This document shows positions 1 through 9,131 of a DNA stretch of 56,690 nucleotides, one piece after another. The notes below the pieces were generated by a model. It was given only the letters and a program-made list of their open reading frames with translations. It was not told the DNA's origin and did no database searches. Both the position numbers and the translations under genes were made by a program. Source of the stretch: Fibrobacter sp. (GTDB lineage Bacteria; Fibrobacterota; Fibrobacteria; Fibrobacterales; Fibrobacteraceae); contig JAKSID010000015.1 in assembly GCA_024399035.1 (NCBI GenBank), positions 1 through 56,690 on the forward strand, read 5' to 3'. How positions within the stretch are numbered: the stretch's first letter is position 1; each line of letters starts with the position of its first letter.

Positions 1-71
1 ATTTTTTTTGTTTTCAGCCTAGATCGGATTTACTTGACGATGAGAATCCGCGAATAAAAAAGGGAGATGAA

Positions 72-3000
72 ATGAGAAAATCATTCATTAAAGTGCTTGC
101 GGGGCTTGCCTGCGTCGTAGGCGTCGGCACAGCAAGTGCTGCTGATACTTATGTTAAGTACTCGGATCAGGTTTTGAGGGACTCTGTTTCTAAGTACTAT
201 TCTTCTAAGATTTTTACCAGTGAAAGTGGTAAAACCATTTTGTATAATCAAAGTGTGGGAAACTATGGCACTGTTGGTGTAAAATCCATCTTCAGCACAT
301 CCTCTAAACTTGATAGAAGGGTTACTTTCCGCGCTTATGGTGTAAATAGTAAAACGACAACTGCTTTGAGAAGCGGTAGTCAGTGGTATTATTGTGAGTA
401 TAATAGTAGCTCAGATTGCCAGTCCACATATGTTGGCGGTTATACGGTGTCCGCAGATGGATCTTATGGTGGCGAATTTTGGCTCACTGCTGCTCAAATG
501 AATTCGATTATGGCCAGTGCCATAAATGCTGGCTATTACAAAGTGCGCTTCACGGCTGTGTTTAGTAGAAAAGAAGCCGAAGAAACTTCTTATAGCGAAC
601 CTAAAGTTTTTGGAAGCGGACTTTTTTCAAACGCAAATGGACAACAAGCTTTGTTCTTTGGTGATGTGACGGTTCCGACTACTGGAAAAGTATATGAATT
701 TTACCAGAACTATGATGGCATAAAGTATGAATATACGGAAGCCAATAACAAGGTAAGTGATTCTCATGTATTTTCTAGAGACACTACTAAATACAGATAT
801 GTTTTGACGGGTGCTGAAGCATATAGCGTTGTTGTTAGACAAACTTCTACGCATATGACTGCATCTAGTAGTTATTCTCATTACCCGTATCGTACGGATG
901 TTCCGACTTTTACCAACAATAGCTACACCAATACTTTTATGGCTTATGACAATGGAAAGGGAACTGGATGGAGCGATAGTCACGATTCTCTGTGTACATA
1001 TAAGGTCGAAATTGTTACTCATGTTGCGGACTCTCTGAATACTCCTGTTTATGTAACGAAGAATTCCAATGAGGCCTCTTTGAGGATGTTCTATCAACGA
1101 GATGTTTATGTAGAATCCCTGGATACCACAAAAGGTGTTGTGGTGAAAGATGGTGCGCGCGATAAAAGATTTAGTGCGCAAGCTATTTCCGCAGGTTCAG
1201 TTTCAACATTTAAGGCTGTGTCTAAGCCTGGCTACAAGTTTGGCTGCTGGTATCCGGGTACCGGTAGCTGTGTGTCCTATGACTCTACACTTAGTGTCCG
1301 TCTCATTGGCGACACTGTCTTGACAGCTCAATTTTCAGATTTGCCGTCTTCCGCTACAATTGCTGTTACGAAGAGAAGATACAATGGGACAATCTCTAAT
1401 GTTTCTAATCTGAAGACCCTTGATTTTGTGTATGGCAGAGATTCTCTTGTCTTTACCTATAGGGTTGAAGGAAAGCACAAGGTTTATCGCGTTCTTCAGT
1501 ATAGACTTAATGGATCTACAAACTATACCTCTATAGACAGTAATTACTATTCCAGCAATGCCGCTTATGAATCGTCCCTTTTGTTGTTGGACCGCCTTGG
1601 CCGTCTCCACATCGGTAGTGGTGTTGCAAAATCTCCAGTTGTGAAGGGATATAGCAAGCTGGAAGTTCGTGTTGTTGAATATTCTGTTGATAACGATAAT
1701 AAGGTTACCAAATCCAAGGTTTCTGACCCTGTTACCTTGACTATTAAGTATCCGGTAACCTTCTTGGCTACGGATGGTTCTGTGATTGGTAGTACAAGTT
1801 ACATTGCCCTCAATAGTGCGGCAACAATTCCGACAGGTTCTTCTTTGAAGCTTCCTTCTAATGATGATCCGGATAATATTTCTGTTTCTTATCATTGGGT
1901 TAATATGGTTAATTCTGCTCTGCCTCAGCTGCCGAAGAGCCAGACTTCCGTTTCCGTAACAGATTCTCTTAAGTACAAGGTTGTTGCAGATGTTGAATAT
2001 CGTGTACGCTTTGTTGATTATGATGGTTCCACATTGGATAATCAGATGGTTGTTTCTGGAGGAAATGCTGATGCGCCTAAAACCAATCCGAACCATAAGG
2101 GTAATACGACCGACTATAAGTTTGTCAAGTGGGATGGTTCCTATACCGGCGTTTTGGCTCCGAAGAATATTTCTGCAGTCTATAGTAACCGTGTGACCTT
2201 CAAGGGTAAGGATGGCGCTTCTACTCTCGGTTCTACTCAGTGGTTGCTGAAGGGTGCTGACGCTGTCGCTCCTACTGCTCCTACTGTTGCTGGCTTCATC
2301 TTCAAGGGCTGGGACAAGGATTTCACTAACATTCAGGATTCCATGACTGTTACTGCACTGTACGCAGCAATTCCGAAGATCAACATTACAATGAACACTG
2401 CCGCTGTTACTGGTAATATGACTGCATCTGAAGCTATGGCTGCTTTCAATGTTACTGTGCCGGATTGTATGAATCTTTCAAGCAGATCCCTTAATAAGAT
2501 TTCTAGCGTGACTGCGACCACATTTGGTGATGTTGTTGTTGGTGCTGATTCTTTGAAAAATGGTGAAGCATACGGAGTGAAGCTTGGAATTCGTGTTATG
2601 CATGGTAGCTCCTGTGCTGACAACGAACTCCTTAAGCAGATTGATGAAGCTATGACTGTTCCTGAAGCAGTTATCCCTGTTTATTTGAACGGTGCGGAAA
2701 TCGCCCTGTATGATAATAAGGGAAATATCGTCGCTTCCAATATCAATGCTGAAAACAATAATGCTAAGAATACTGATGGTTTGCTTTACAGTTTTGGTAT
2801 CGCATATCGCTTTGTTCCGGCTAACGCCTATGTTATCAACTTCCTCCAGGCTGATGGTAAGACTTCCATTGCTAAGAGTGTTGTGAAGGAAAATGTGATG
2901 CCTACTGTTCCGGCTACAAGCAAGGTCTCTGTTCCTGCTGAAACTGATCAGTACACTTATAAGTTCAAGAGCTGGAACCCCTCTGTTGCAAAGGCTACTG

Positions 3001-4088
3001 CCAATGCCAACTATGTGGCTCAGCTTGATAGCGTTCTCAAGTACTACAATGTGAAGTTCCTTGATTACGACGAAACTCAGATTGGTTCTACTCAGAGCAT
3101 TGGTTATGGAAAGTCCGCTACTGCTCCGGCAAATCCGAAGCGCGCTGGCTATGTTTTCGCTGGTTGGGATGCTGATTTCGCTGCAATTGTTGGCGCAACC
3201 AGTGTTAAGGCAACCTATAAGCAGGTTCCGGCTGTCGAATTCACCGCAACTGGTATGAATGGCGGCAAGAATGCTATTGAAGTTACTGCACCGTCTGACT
3301 GCTTCTCCATTTACAAGACCGCTGGTGTTTACAACACTGAAGGCGAAGCTCTCAAGATGCTTGGCGAAAACATGGTTGATGGTGAAGATTACTACTGGAC
3401 TGGCGATGTAGCCATGAACTCTGCCGATGATTGTGCAGAAGACGAATTGGTTAAGTCTATCATCGAAATCGCTTCTTATAGCGACGCCGTTATTCCGGTA
3501 ACTGTCAATGGTGATGTGGCTAATGCAAACATCAAGTCCTTCATTGCTTCCAAGTTCACTCTGAAGTACGGCTTCACTGCCGCAGCTGCTGTTGAATCCT
3601 CTAGCTCCGAAGAACCTGCAGAATCTTCTAGCTCCAGCATTGTTGACGAAAAGTCCAGCAGCTCTGCTAAGTCTTCTAGCTCTGCTAAGTCTTCTAGCTC
3701 TGCAAAGTCTTCTAGCTCTGCTAAGTCTTCTAGCTCTGCAAAGTCTTCTAGCTCTGCTAAGTCTTCTAGCTCTGCAAAGTCTTCCAGCTCTGCAAAGTCT
3801 TCTAGCTCCGCTAAGTCCTCTAGCTCTGCTAAGTCTAGCAGCTCCAGCAAGAAGAGCGATGCAATCGTTGCTGGCTTCGACGCTCCGCAGTTCAGCGTGA
3901 CCGTCTCTGGCCACGATGTGACCGTCTTCGGTGCAACCGTTGGTGCTAGGCTCGCAATCTTCGACCTCAATGGTAGCGTAATCTCCATGGGTCGTGTCGA
4001 TGCCGCAAATTTCAGCGTCACCATGCCGCGCTCCGGTATGTACGTTGTCCGCATCGACAACCAGGTCAAGCAGATCAGCGTCCGCTAA
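72..4088 (+). CDS. Secreted surface protein with InlB-like repeats, KSSSSA linker and T9SS-like tail
   Basis: This 1338-residue protein opens with a signal peptide (basic MRK, hydrophobic core, cleavage near residue 23). GGGAGATGAA just before the ATG is a good ribosome site. Several Listeria/Bacteroides (InlB B)-type repeats with the 'GYxFxGWD' pattern can be read near residues 376-425, 645-765 and 920-1055. Two related modules (about 768-920 and 1053-1170) each carry a DC motif and a later C followed by D/E-rich residues, so a disulfide in each is plausible. A serine-rich linker (about 1177-1259) leads to an 80-residue C-terminal beta domain ending in VVRIDNQVKQISVR, like type IX secretion sorting tails. 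No catalytic domain is recognised. Adhesion or cell-surface display is inferred. Confidence 0.8.
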   Translation: MRKSFIKVLAGLACVVGVGTASAADTYVKYSDQVLRDSVSKYYSSKIFTSESGKTILYNQSVGNYGTVGVKSIFSTSSKLDRRVTFRAYGVNSKTTTALRSGSQWYYCEYNSSSDCQSTYVGGYTVSADGSYGGEFWLTAAQMNSIMASAINAGYYKVRFTAVFSRKEAEETSYSEPKVFGSGLFSNANGQQALFFGDVTVPTTGKVYEFYQNYDGIKYEYTEANNKVSDSHVFSRDTTKYRYVLTGAEAYSVVVRQTSTHMTASSSYSHYPYRTDVPTFTNNSYTNTFMAYDNGKGTGWSDSHDSLCTYKVEIVTHVADSLNTPVYVTKNSNEASLRMFYQRDVYVESLDTTKGVVVKDGARDKRFSAQAISAGSVSTFKAVSKPGYKFGCWYPGTGSCVSYDSTLSVRLIGDTVLTAQFSDLPSSATIAVTKRRYNGTISNVSNLKTLDFVYGRDSLVFTYRVEGKHKVYRVLQYRLNGSTNYTSIDSNYYSSNAAYESSLLLLDRLGRLHIGSGVAKSPVVKGYSKLEVRVVEYSVDNDNKVTKSKVSDPVTLTIKYPVTFLATDGSVIGSTSYIALNSAATIPTGSSLKLPSNDDPDNISVSYHWVNMVNSALPQLPKSQTSVSVTDSLKYKVVADVEYRVRFVDYDGSTLDNQMVVSGGNADAPKTNPNHKGNTTDYKFVKWDGSYTGVLAPKNISAVYSNRVTFKGKDGASTLGSTQWLLKGADAVAPTAPTVAGFIFKGWDKDFTNIQDSMTVTALYAAIPKINITMNTAAVTGNMTASEAMAAFNVTVPDCMNLSSRSLNKISSVTATTFGDVVVGADSLKNGEAYGVKLGIRVMHGSSCADNELLKQIDEAMTVPEAVIPVYLNGAEIALYDNKGNIVASNINAENNNAKNTDGLLYSFGIAYRFVPANAYVINFLQADGKTSIAKSVVKENVMPTVPATSKVSVPAETDQYTYKFKSWNPSVAKATANANYVAQLDSVLKYYNVKFLDYDETQIGSTQSIGYGKSATAPANPKRAGYVFAGWDADFAAIVGATSVKATYKQVPAVEFTATGMNGGKNAIEVTAPSDCFSIYKTAGVYNTEGEALKMLGENMVDGEDYYWTGDVAMNSADDCAEDELVKSIIEIASYSDAVIPVTVNGDVANANIKSFIASKFTLKYGFTAAAAVESSSSEEPAESSSSSIVDEKSSSSAKSSSSAKSSSSAKSSSSAKSSSSAKSSSSAKSSSSAKSSSSAKSSSSAKSSSSAKSSSSSKKSDAIVAGFDAPQFSVTVSGHDVTVFGATVGARLAIFDLNGSVISMGRVDAANFSVTMPRSGMYVVRIDNQVKQISVR
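3651..3848 (+). repeat. 18-bp tandem repeat encoding KSSSSA linker
   Basis: Eleven consecutive 18-bp units begin with aag at 3651 and every 18 bases after. Ten encode KSSSSA and the last encodes KSSSSS. Synonymous differences (tct/tcc/agc, gct/gca) are scattered among units. The array lies in frame in the linker before the C-terminal tail, so unit gain or loss would change linker length without a frameshift. Confidence 0.9.
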
Positions 4089-4142
4089 TCTGGACTCCGC
4101 AAAATACCTCGCGGCTTAGCCGCCGCGAAGCTTTTCGCTAAA

Positions 4143-4170
4143 AGGGCGACCCTTCGGGGCCGCCTTTTTT
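4143..4170 (+). terminator. Rho-independent terminator
   Basis: A GC-rich stem closed by a TTCG tetraloop (GGGCGACCC / GGGCCGCC, one mismatch) is followed by six T. It sits 55 bases after the stop of the InlB-repeat protein. A second GC hairpin (around 4111-4128) lies just before it. Confidence 0.8.
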
Positions 4171-4341
4171 GTATAAAGATTTTTTTTGTAAGGAAATGGG
4201 GCGGGTAAGGAGTGTGTTAAGTGTGAGTGTGCACACATGTAACCGAATTGCAAGTTGCGTAAGATTTAAATAGCGTGGAGAAAAATGCTCTCCTATCTAA
4301 TTTTAGAGTTGGATAATGGATTCTCCTAAAAAAGAGGAAAT
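4171..4341 (+). promoter_or_regulatory. Upstream region of the cellulase gene with a 10-bp palindrome
   Basis: This non-coding stretch precedes the GH5 gene. It holds a perfect palindrome GTGTGCACAC at 4227-4236 and GAGGAAAT as the ribosome site just before the ATG at 4342. A possible promoter box (ctatctaattttag, about 4293-4306) is weak. The regulatory role of the palindrome is a guess. Confidence 0.35.
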
Positions 4342-7300
4342 ATGTTTGGTTCTAAGGTATTAGGCGTTACCGCCCTCTCTTTGGCTTTGGCAGCCTCTGC
4401 AGTTGCTGCAAATCGTGTTGGTCCCGTGAGCCAGTATGGTCAGCTTCAGGCAGGCAAGAATTCCAGTGGCAAGGGCCAGATTTATGGTTCCTGCAAGGGT
4501 GTAACCTCTGGTAATGAAGTGGCTGTTCAGGGCATGAGTTTCTTCTGGAGTGGCGCAGGAGAAGGTGCCGGTGCCGATTTCTGGACCGACGATATTGTAA
4601 CGGGCCTTGTGGAAAAGCAGGGTATTCAGCTGGTGCGTGCGCCCATGTCCGTAGATGAAACGGGCTGGGCTGGGTCTGATCACTACTTCAAGAATGAGTC
4701 CTATTACCAGGGTGTCATGGATCGCGTGGTGCAGTCTGCCATCAATAACGACATCTATGTGATTATCGACTTCCACTCTCATTGTGCGGAACAGAATACG
4801 GACAATGCGGTGAAGTTCTTTAAGCGCATGGCGGAAAAGTGGGGCAAGTACGACAACGTCATTTTCGAGATTTATAACGAACCGAAAAACGGTTGTTCCG
4901 ATACTTGGTTTGACTTGGACGGCGCAAAATCCTACTGGTCTCAAAAGATCAAGCCCTACTCCAATACGGTCATTGCCGCAATCCGCGAGTATTCCGACAA
5001 CCTGATCGTGGCAGGCACTCCTTATTTTGACCAGTATCCTAATGCTGCCAATAGCGATGGCATCAGCGATAATAATGTGGCCTATTCCTTCCACTACTAC
5101 GCGGGAGACGATCCCTACAAGCATGAAATTTCCAAGCAAGGTTCCTATGCGGAATCTGCAATGAATTCTGGTCACTCCGTTTTCGTTACGGAATGGGGCA
5201 ACTCCGCTCCCAGTGGCGATGGCGGATTTAATTCCTCCAACAGCACCGAATGGTACAACTGGATGAAGACTCACAAGCTTTCCGGAGCCAACTGGGCTGT
5301 GACCAACAAGAGCGAAACCGCTTCCTACTTTGGCGGCTCCGCATGGAATTATTCTACAAGCGGTGAATGGGTGAATACCAATGTGTTTGCCGGTCTTCCC
5401 AAGAGCTACACTGCTTGCTCTGGTGCTGTCGCGACCTCTAGCAGCTCTGTAGCAAGTTCTAGTTCCGCTCTGCCGGAAGGTTACACCGACTATATCGATG
5501 ACTTTGAAGATGGCGACTCTCTGGCATATACCGGTGGAGTTTGGTATGCCTACAATGATAACGAAAGTGGTGCATTCTCCTCCTTTGGCAATTCAAAGAA
5601 TAAGGATGGCTACCAGGTTGTATTGAGCGGTTCTGCTTCTGGCAACTCTTCCAAATATGTTGCTGGTCTTACCAAGATTAATTTGAATCAGGGATCTTAT
5701 GAGTACGATCCTTTTGTGGCTCTTGGCGTTAGCCTGAATGCAGATGAGTTTGCGTACGATCTTACCAAGTGCAATACAATTTCCTATAAGTATAAGGGTG
5801 CGTCCCATAACTTCAAGGCAGAAGATACTGCAGTCAAGGATTATGCATATCACTATGTGAATAAGCGTGCCTCTAGCAGCTGGACCGAAGCTGAAATTTC
5901 TTGGGGCGCATTGATGCAGGATTCCTGGGGTAAGACTGTTACTTTGGATAAGTCCCGCATTGCAAAGTTCACCTGGGAAATCAAGGGATCCCAGCCTTCG
6001 CTGGATTACCTCTATGTGGATGATGTTCGTTGTGATGGTATGGCTATCAAGAAGGTTGTTGTAACGCCTGCCTCCTCTAGTTCCGCAAAGTCCAGCAGTT
6101 CTGTTGCATCTTCTAGCAGCGCACAATCCTCTTCCAGTGTTGTTTCTAGTAGCTCGCTGACGGTTTCTAGCAGTTCTATTTCCTCCAGCAGCGTCGCTGT
6201 TTCTGGCAATTGCATTGCCTATGTCGCTGGTACTGGCGGTTATGCGGACCATTGCTACAATTCTGGTTTGACTGGTATGGCTGAAGGAAAATGCTATACG
6301 CTGAATCCGGAACGTGATCCTAAAACTCAGTGGATAACTAACAATGCTTCAGAACCCTACTGGTGGGTGGAAACCAGCTGCGGTACAGTGGCGTCAAGCA
6401 GTTCTGTGGCAAGTAGCAGTTCTAGAACACCGTTGGTAACGACTTTTGCAACGACAGGAAAAACAGAACAGTCCGTAGTCGCAGGCAATGCCATCGAACC
6501 TATCGTTTATAAGTATGAAAACGTAACGAATATTGTTGTAGCCGGTTTGCCTCAGGGCTTGTCCGCAGTGCTTAATGAAAGCGCCAAGACTTATACAATC
6601 AGCGGAACCGTGGACGCAAGCCTCGGTACCCATGACTATGCCTACACTGTTTCAGTTACCGGAGTTGATGAAAATAAGGAAGTGAAGGGAACCATCAAGG
6701 TAACCCGAGCTCCTTTGGTAACGACTTTTGCAACGACAGGAAAAACAGAACAGTCCGTAGTCGCAGGCAATGCCATCGAACCTATCGTTTATAAGTATGA
6801 AAACGTAACGAATATTGTTGTAGCCGGTTTGCCTCAGGGCTTGTCCGCAGTGCTTAATGAAAGCGCCAAGACTTATACAATCAGCGGAACCGTGGACGCA
6901 AGCCTCAGTGATCATGACTATGCTTATACCATTACTGTTACGGGTGTCGATGAAAACACCTCTGCAACCGGAATAATCAAGGTCAGCCACAAGCCTGTGG
7001 CAACAGTGTTTGTCTTGGAATCTGGTAGTGATGAACAAACTGTAATCGCAGGCGATGCTATTACTCCTATTGTTTATCGTTATGAAAATGCAACAAACTT
7101 TGTTGTGGAAGGCTTGCCTCTGGGTTTAAATGGAAAACAGGATAAGAAGGCAAAGACATTTACAATCTCTGGATCTGTGGATGCTTCTCTTACTTCTTTT
7201 GATTACGTTTATACAGCCTACGTAACGGGTGTTGATGAAAATAAGACTGTGGCTGGTACTATTAAGGTTGTTGAGGCTCCGAAGTCTTCAAGCTCTGTTG

Positions 7301-7920
7301 AACTTGTAGAATCTTCTTCCAGCGAAGAGCCGGTAATGTCCAGCAGCAGCTCCGAAATGGTGGTTCCTAGCTCTAGCAGTGAATTGGTTGTTTCTAGTTC
7401 TAGCAGCGAAATTCCGATGGAAATTTCCTCCAGCTCTATTACAGTTGTTATGAGCTCTTCTAGTGAAATGATTGTTGCAAGTTCTTCCAGCCAGAATCTG
7501 CAGCAGAGCTCTTCCAGTGAAACGTTGCAGTCAAGTTCCTCTAGCACAACAATTGAAGTTAGCTCTTCTAGCGAAATTCCGGTGGAAATTTCCTCCAGTT
7601 CAATCTCGGTGGTCATGAGCTCTTCTAGCGAAGAAACTCTTGTTCCGCCCAGCAGTTCTTCGGCAGTCCTGTCGGTGAATGCGGTTGTTGCCGAAACCTT
7701 CAAGATGAGTGTTTCTCGTAATCAGCTGACCCTTGCAACTGCCAAGGCCTCTGATGTGGACATTCAGATATTTGACATGATGGGCAACAAGATTGTGTCT
7801 AAACGAGTTTATGTTAACGGCTCCTATGTGCTGCCGTTGCAGAATCTCCATCAGGGCGGTTACCTGGTTCGCGTAACAAACGGAAGCATGGTCCGCGCTG
7901 CACGCGTTTCCATTAAGTAA
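4342..7920 (+). CDS. Modular GH5 endoglucanase (cellulase) with CBM-like domains and T9SS-like tail
   Basis: This secreted 1192-residue enzyme should hydrolyse internal beta-1,4-glucan bonds of cellulose. A signal peptide (cleavage near 22/23) precedes a GH5 domain (about 25-355). E180 in IYNEP is the expected acid/base and E284 in VTEWGNS the expected nucleophile. Next come a short Ser linker (364-376), a beta-sandwich CBM11-like module (about 380-572, opening DDFEDGD), a Ser linker, and a small Cys-containing module (about 623-681). Three He_PIG/Ig-like repeats follow (about 697-977), then a long S/E-rich linker (980-1110) and a C-terminal domain with 'IFDMMGNKI ... GGYLVRVTNG', typical of type IX sorting tails. 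Repeats 1 and 2 are almost identical in DNA. GH5 is certain; substrate within the beta-glucans is inferred. Confidence 0.92.
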   Translation: MFGSKVLGVTALSLALAASAVAANRVGPVSQYGQLQAGKNSSGKGQIYGSCKGVTSGNEVAVQGMSFFWSGAGEGAGADFWTDDIVTGLVEKQGIQLVRAPMSVDETGWAGSDHYFKNESYYQGVMDRVVQSAINNDIYVIIDFHSHCAEQNTDNAVKFFKRMAEKWGKYDNVIFEIYNEPKNGCSDTWFDLDGAKSYWSQKIKPYSNTVIAAIREYSDNLIVAGTPYFDQYPNAANSDGISDNNVAYSFHYYAGDDPYKHEISKQGSYAESAMNSGHSVFVTEWGNSAPSGDGGFNSSNSTEWYNWMKTHKLSGANWAVTNKSETASYFGGSAWNYSTSGEWVNTNVFAGLPKSYTACSGAVATSSSSVASSSSALPEGYTDYIDDFEDGDSLAYTGGVWYAYNDNESGAFSSFGNSKNKDGYQVVLSGSASGNSSKYVAGLTKINLNQGSYEYDPFVALGVSLNADEFAYDLTKCNTISYKYKGASHNFKAEDTAVKDYAYHYVNKRASSSWTEAEISWGALMQDSWGKTVTLDKSRIAKFTWEIKGSQPSLDYLYVDDVRCDGMAIKKVVVTPASSSSAKSSSSVASSSSAQSSSSVVSSSSLTVSSSSISSSSVAVSGNCIAYVAGTGGYADHCYNSGLTGMAEGKCYTLNPERDPKTQWITNNASEPYWWVETSCGTVASSSSVASSSSRTPLVTTFATTGKTEQSVVAGNAIEPIVYKYENVTNIVVAGLPQGLSAVLNESAKTYTISGTVDASLGTHDYAYTVSVTGVDENKEVKGTIKVTRAPLVTTFATTGKTEQSVVAGNAIEPIVYKYENVTNIVVAGLPQGLSAVLNESAKTYTISGTVDASLSDHDYAYTITVTGVDENTSATGIIKVSHKPVATVFVLESGSDEQTVIAGDAITPIVYRYENATNFVVEGLPLGLNGKQDKKAKTFTISGSVDASLTSFDYVYTAYVTGVDENKTVAGTIKVVEAPKSSSSVELVESSSSEEPVMSSSSSEMVVPSSSSELVVSSSSSEIPMEISSSSITVVMSSSSEMIVASSSSQNLQQSSSSETLQSSSSSTTIEVSSSSEIPVEISSSSISVVMSSSSEETLVPPSSSSAVLSVNAVVAETFKMSVSRNQLTLATAKASDVDIQIFDMMGNKIVSKRVYVNGSYVLPLQNLHQGGYLVRVTNGSMVRAARVSIK
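6433..6906 (+). repeat. Tandem intragenic duplication, two identical 192-bp copies
   Basis: Bases 6433-6624 and 6715-6906 read as identical over 192 bases at an offset of 282. Each covers the first two thirds of an Ig-like module of the GH5 protein. The rest of each 282-bp unit has diverged, as has the third module (about 6994-7272). Confidence 0.92.
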
Positions 7921-7952
7921 TTCATTAGAAAAAGAGTTCCATTCCTCCATAA

Positions 7953-7982
7953 GTCTCGCCTGAAATCAGGCGGGGCTTTTTT
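7953..7982 (+). terminator. Rho-independent terminator after the GH5 gene
   Basis: CGCCTG-AAAT-CAGGCG followed by GGC and a run of T lies 33 bases after the cellulase stop codon. Confidence 0.85.
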
Positions 7983-8006
7983 GTTGTGCATATCTGCAAA
8001 AATATG

Positions 8007-8020
8007 ATTTATGCATAAAT
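8007..8020 (+). promoter_or_regulatory. 14-bp palindrome upstream of azlC
   Basis: ATTTATGCATAAAT is a perfect palindrome about 60 bases before azlC. Related GCATAAAT and TGCATAT words follow immediately. It could be an operator for a regulator of the azlCD pair; this is inference. Confidence 0.4.
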
Positions 8021-8066
8021 TTGCATATTCGCATAAATTATAATGCAAAAAACAACAAATCTTTTC

Positions 8067-8074
8067 TATATTTG
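8067..8074 (+). promoter_or_regulatory. TATATTTG promoter-like box before azlC
   Basis: TATATTTG ends six bases before the azlC ATG, and no Shine-Dalgarno sequence is present. It fits the TAnnTTTG -7 element known from Bacteroidetes, but its closeness to the ATG would imply a leaderless or very short leader. Similar boxes precede several other genes in this window. Confidence 0.5.
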
Positions 8075-8079
8075 TCCCC

Positions 8080-8811
8080 ATGAAATTTTCAAAAGGTGTA
8101 AAAGACGGGTTGCCTATCGGGGTTGGCTATTTCGCCGTGTCCTTTGCATTCGGGATTAATGCCGGTGCAGCTTTGAACTCCTGGTTGTTGGCCACCTTTA
8201 TCTCTATGACAAACTTGACTTCTGCAGGCCAGTTCGCCGGCCTCAAGATTATGTCCAGTGCCACAGGGACTTTGATTGAATTGGCTATTGCCAGCTTCTT
8301 CATCAATCTCCGTTATTCCTTGATGGCCATTTCCCTTTCCCAGAAGGTTACGCCTAGCTTCAACACGGCAAAGCGTCTGCTTCTCGCCACAGGTATTACC
8401 GACGAAATCTATGCGGTGTCCATGGCCCAGAAGGAGAAGGTGAATCCCATTTATTTCCTTGGATTAATGACTTTGCCCTACTTGGGTTGGAGTGGCGGCA
8501 CGCTTACTGGCGCCGTTTGTGGACAGATCCTGCCGGACATGGTGGTGAACGCCTTGGGCGTCGCCCTTTACGGTATGTTCGTCGCCATTGTGGTCCCGCC
8601 CATGAAGGCTCATCGCCCCACGCTGATCGCAGTCCTTATTGCCATCGCCCTGAGTTTCGCTTTCTTCTATGCTCCTGTGCTTAAGGAAGTAAGCTCCGGC
8701 TTCGCCATTATTATTTGCGCCGTGGTGGCCTCCTTGATTTGCGCCGCCTTGTTCCCGGTGAAGGATGAAAATCCGACCAATTCCTCTACAGAAAAAGCAG
8801 GGGAGGCCTAA
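8080..8811 (+). CDS. azlC: AzlC family branched-chain amino acid exporter, large subunit
   Basis: This 243-residue inner-membrane protein has the AzlC family opening 'GVKDGLPIGVGYFAVSFAFG' and its later 'NLRYSLMAISLSQ' region. It has several hydrophobic helices and the usual family length. Together with AzlD it forms a two-component exporter of branched-chain amino acids or related compounds, in the BrnFE family. Its stop overlaps the start of the next gene (TAATG at 8809-8813), so the two are translationally coupled. The substrate cannot be read from the sequence. Confidence 0.9.
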   Translation: MKFSKGVKDGLPIGVGYFAVSFAFGINAGAALNSWLLATFISMTNLTSAGQFAGLKIMSSATGTLIELAIASFFINLRYSLMAISLSQKVTPSFNTAKRLLLATGITDEIYAVSMAQKEKVNPIYFLGLMTLPYLGWSGGTLTGAVCGQILPDMVVNALGVALYGMFVAIVVPPMKAHRPTLIAVLIAIALSFAFFYAPVLKEVSSGFAIIICAVVASLICAALFPVKDENPTNSSTEKAGEA

Positions 8812-9122
8812 TGATTGATTTCAAGACATACATCGAATTCTTGGCGGTCATGACTGGGGTAACTTACCTTCTTCGTGCCGTTCCTTTTGTTCTTTTGAAA
8901 AAGGAATTGACCAGCCCCTTCTGGAAATCTTTTTTGGCCTATATCCCTTACACGGTTTTGAGCGCCATGACGGTGCCCGCCATTTTTTATGCTACCGAAA
9001 GCCGCCTTTCTGGTATTCTTGCCTTGGTGACCGCAGTGATTGCCTCTTTGCTGGGCCGTGGCCTGGTGGTGGTGGCTATTGTAGCTTGCTTGACTGTGCT
9101 TGGTGTGGATTTCTTTTTTTAG
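8811..9122 (+). CDS. azlD: AzlD family small subunit of branched-chain amino acid exporter
   Basis: This is a small hydrophobic protein of 103 residues with the family signature 'VTYLLRAVPFVLL' near residues 18-30 and about four predicted membrane helices. It starts on the A of the azlC stop codon (TAATG), the usual coupled arrangement. AzlD is the obligate partner of AzlC in export of branched-chain amino acids. The 3' end of this gene contains a TAGATTTG box that may start transcription of the following gene. Confidence 0.88.
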   Translation: MIDFKTYIEFLAVMTGVTYLLRAVPFVLLKKELTSPFWKSFLAYIPYTVLSAMTVPAIFYATESRLSGILALVTAVIASLLGRGLVVVAIVACLTVLGVDFFF

Positions 9123-9127
9123 ATTTG
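9120..9127 (+). promoter_or_regulatory. TAGATTTG box before the NAT-like gene
   Basis: TAGATTTG spans the azlD stop codon and ends five bases before the next ATG at 9132. It matches the recurring TAnATTTG pattern of this window. The gene could instead be cotranscribed with azlCD. Confidence 0.35.
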
Positions 9128-9131
9128 GAAC

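Noticed and set aside
2478..3914. Long antisense reading frame (478 codons) rich in LSRAR repeats opposite the first surface protein
   Set aside because: It is the complement of the serine-linker repeats and has no start signal or family match. The plus-strand frame has a signal peptide and domains.
7660..7920. Frameshift or pseudogene at the end of the cellulase
   Set aside because: The frame is open to a normal stop, and the C-terminal tail is complete.
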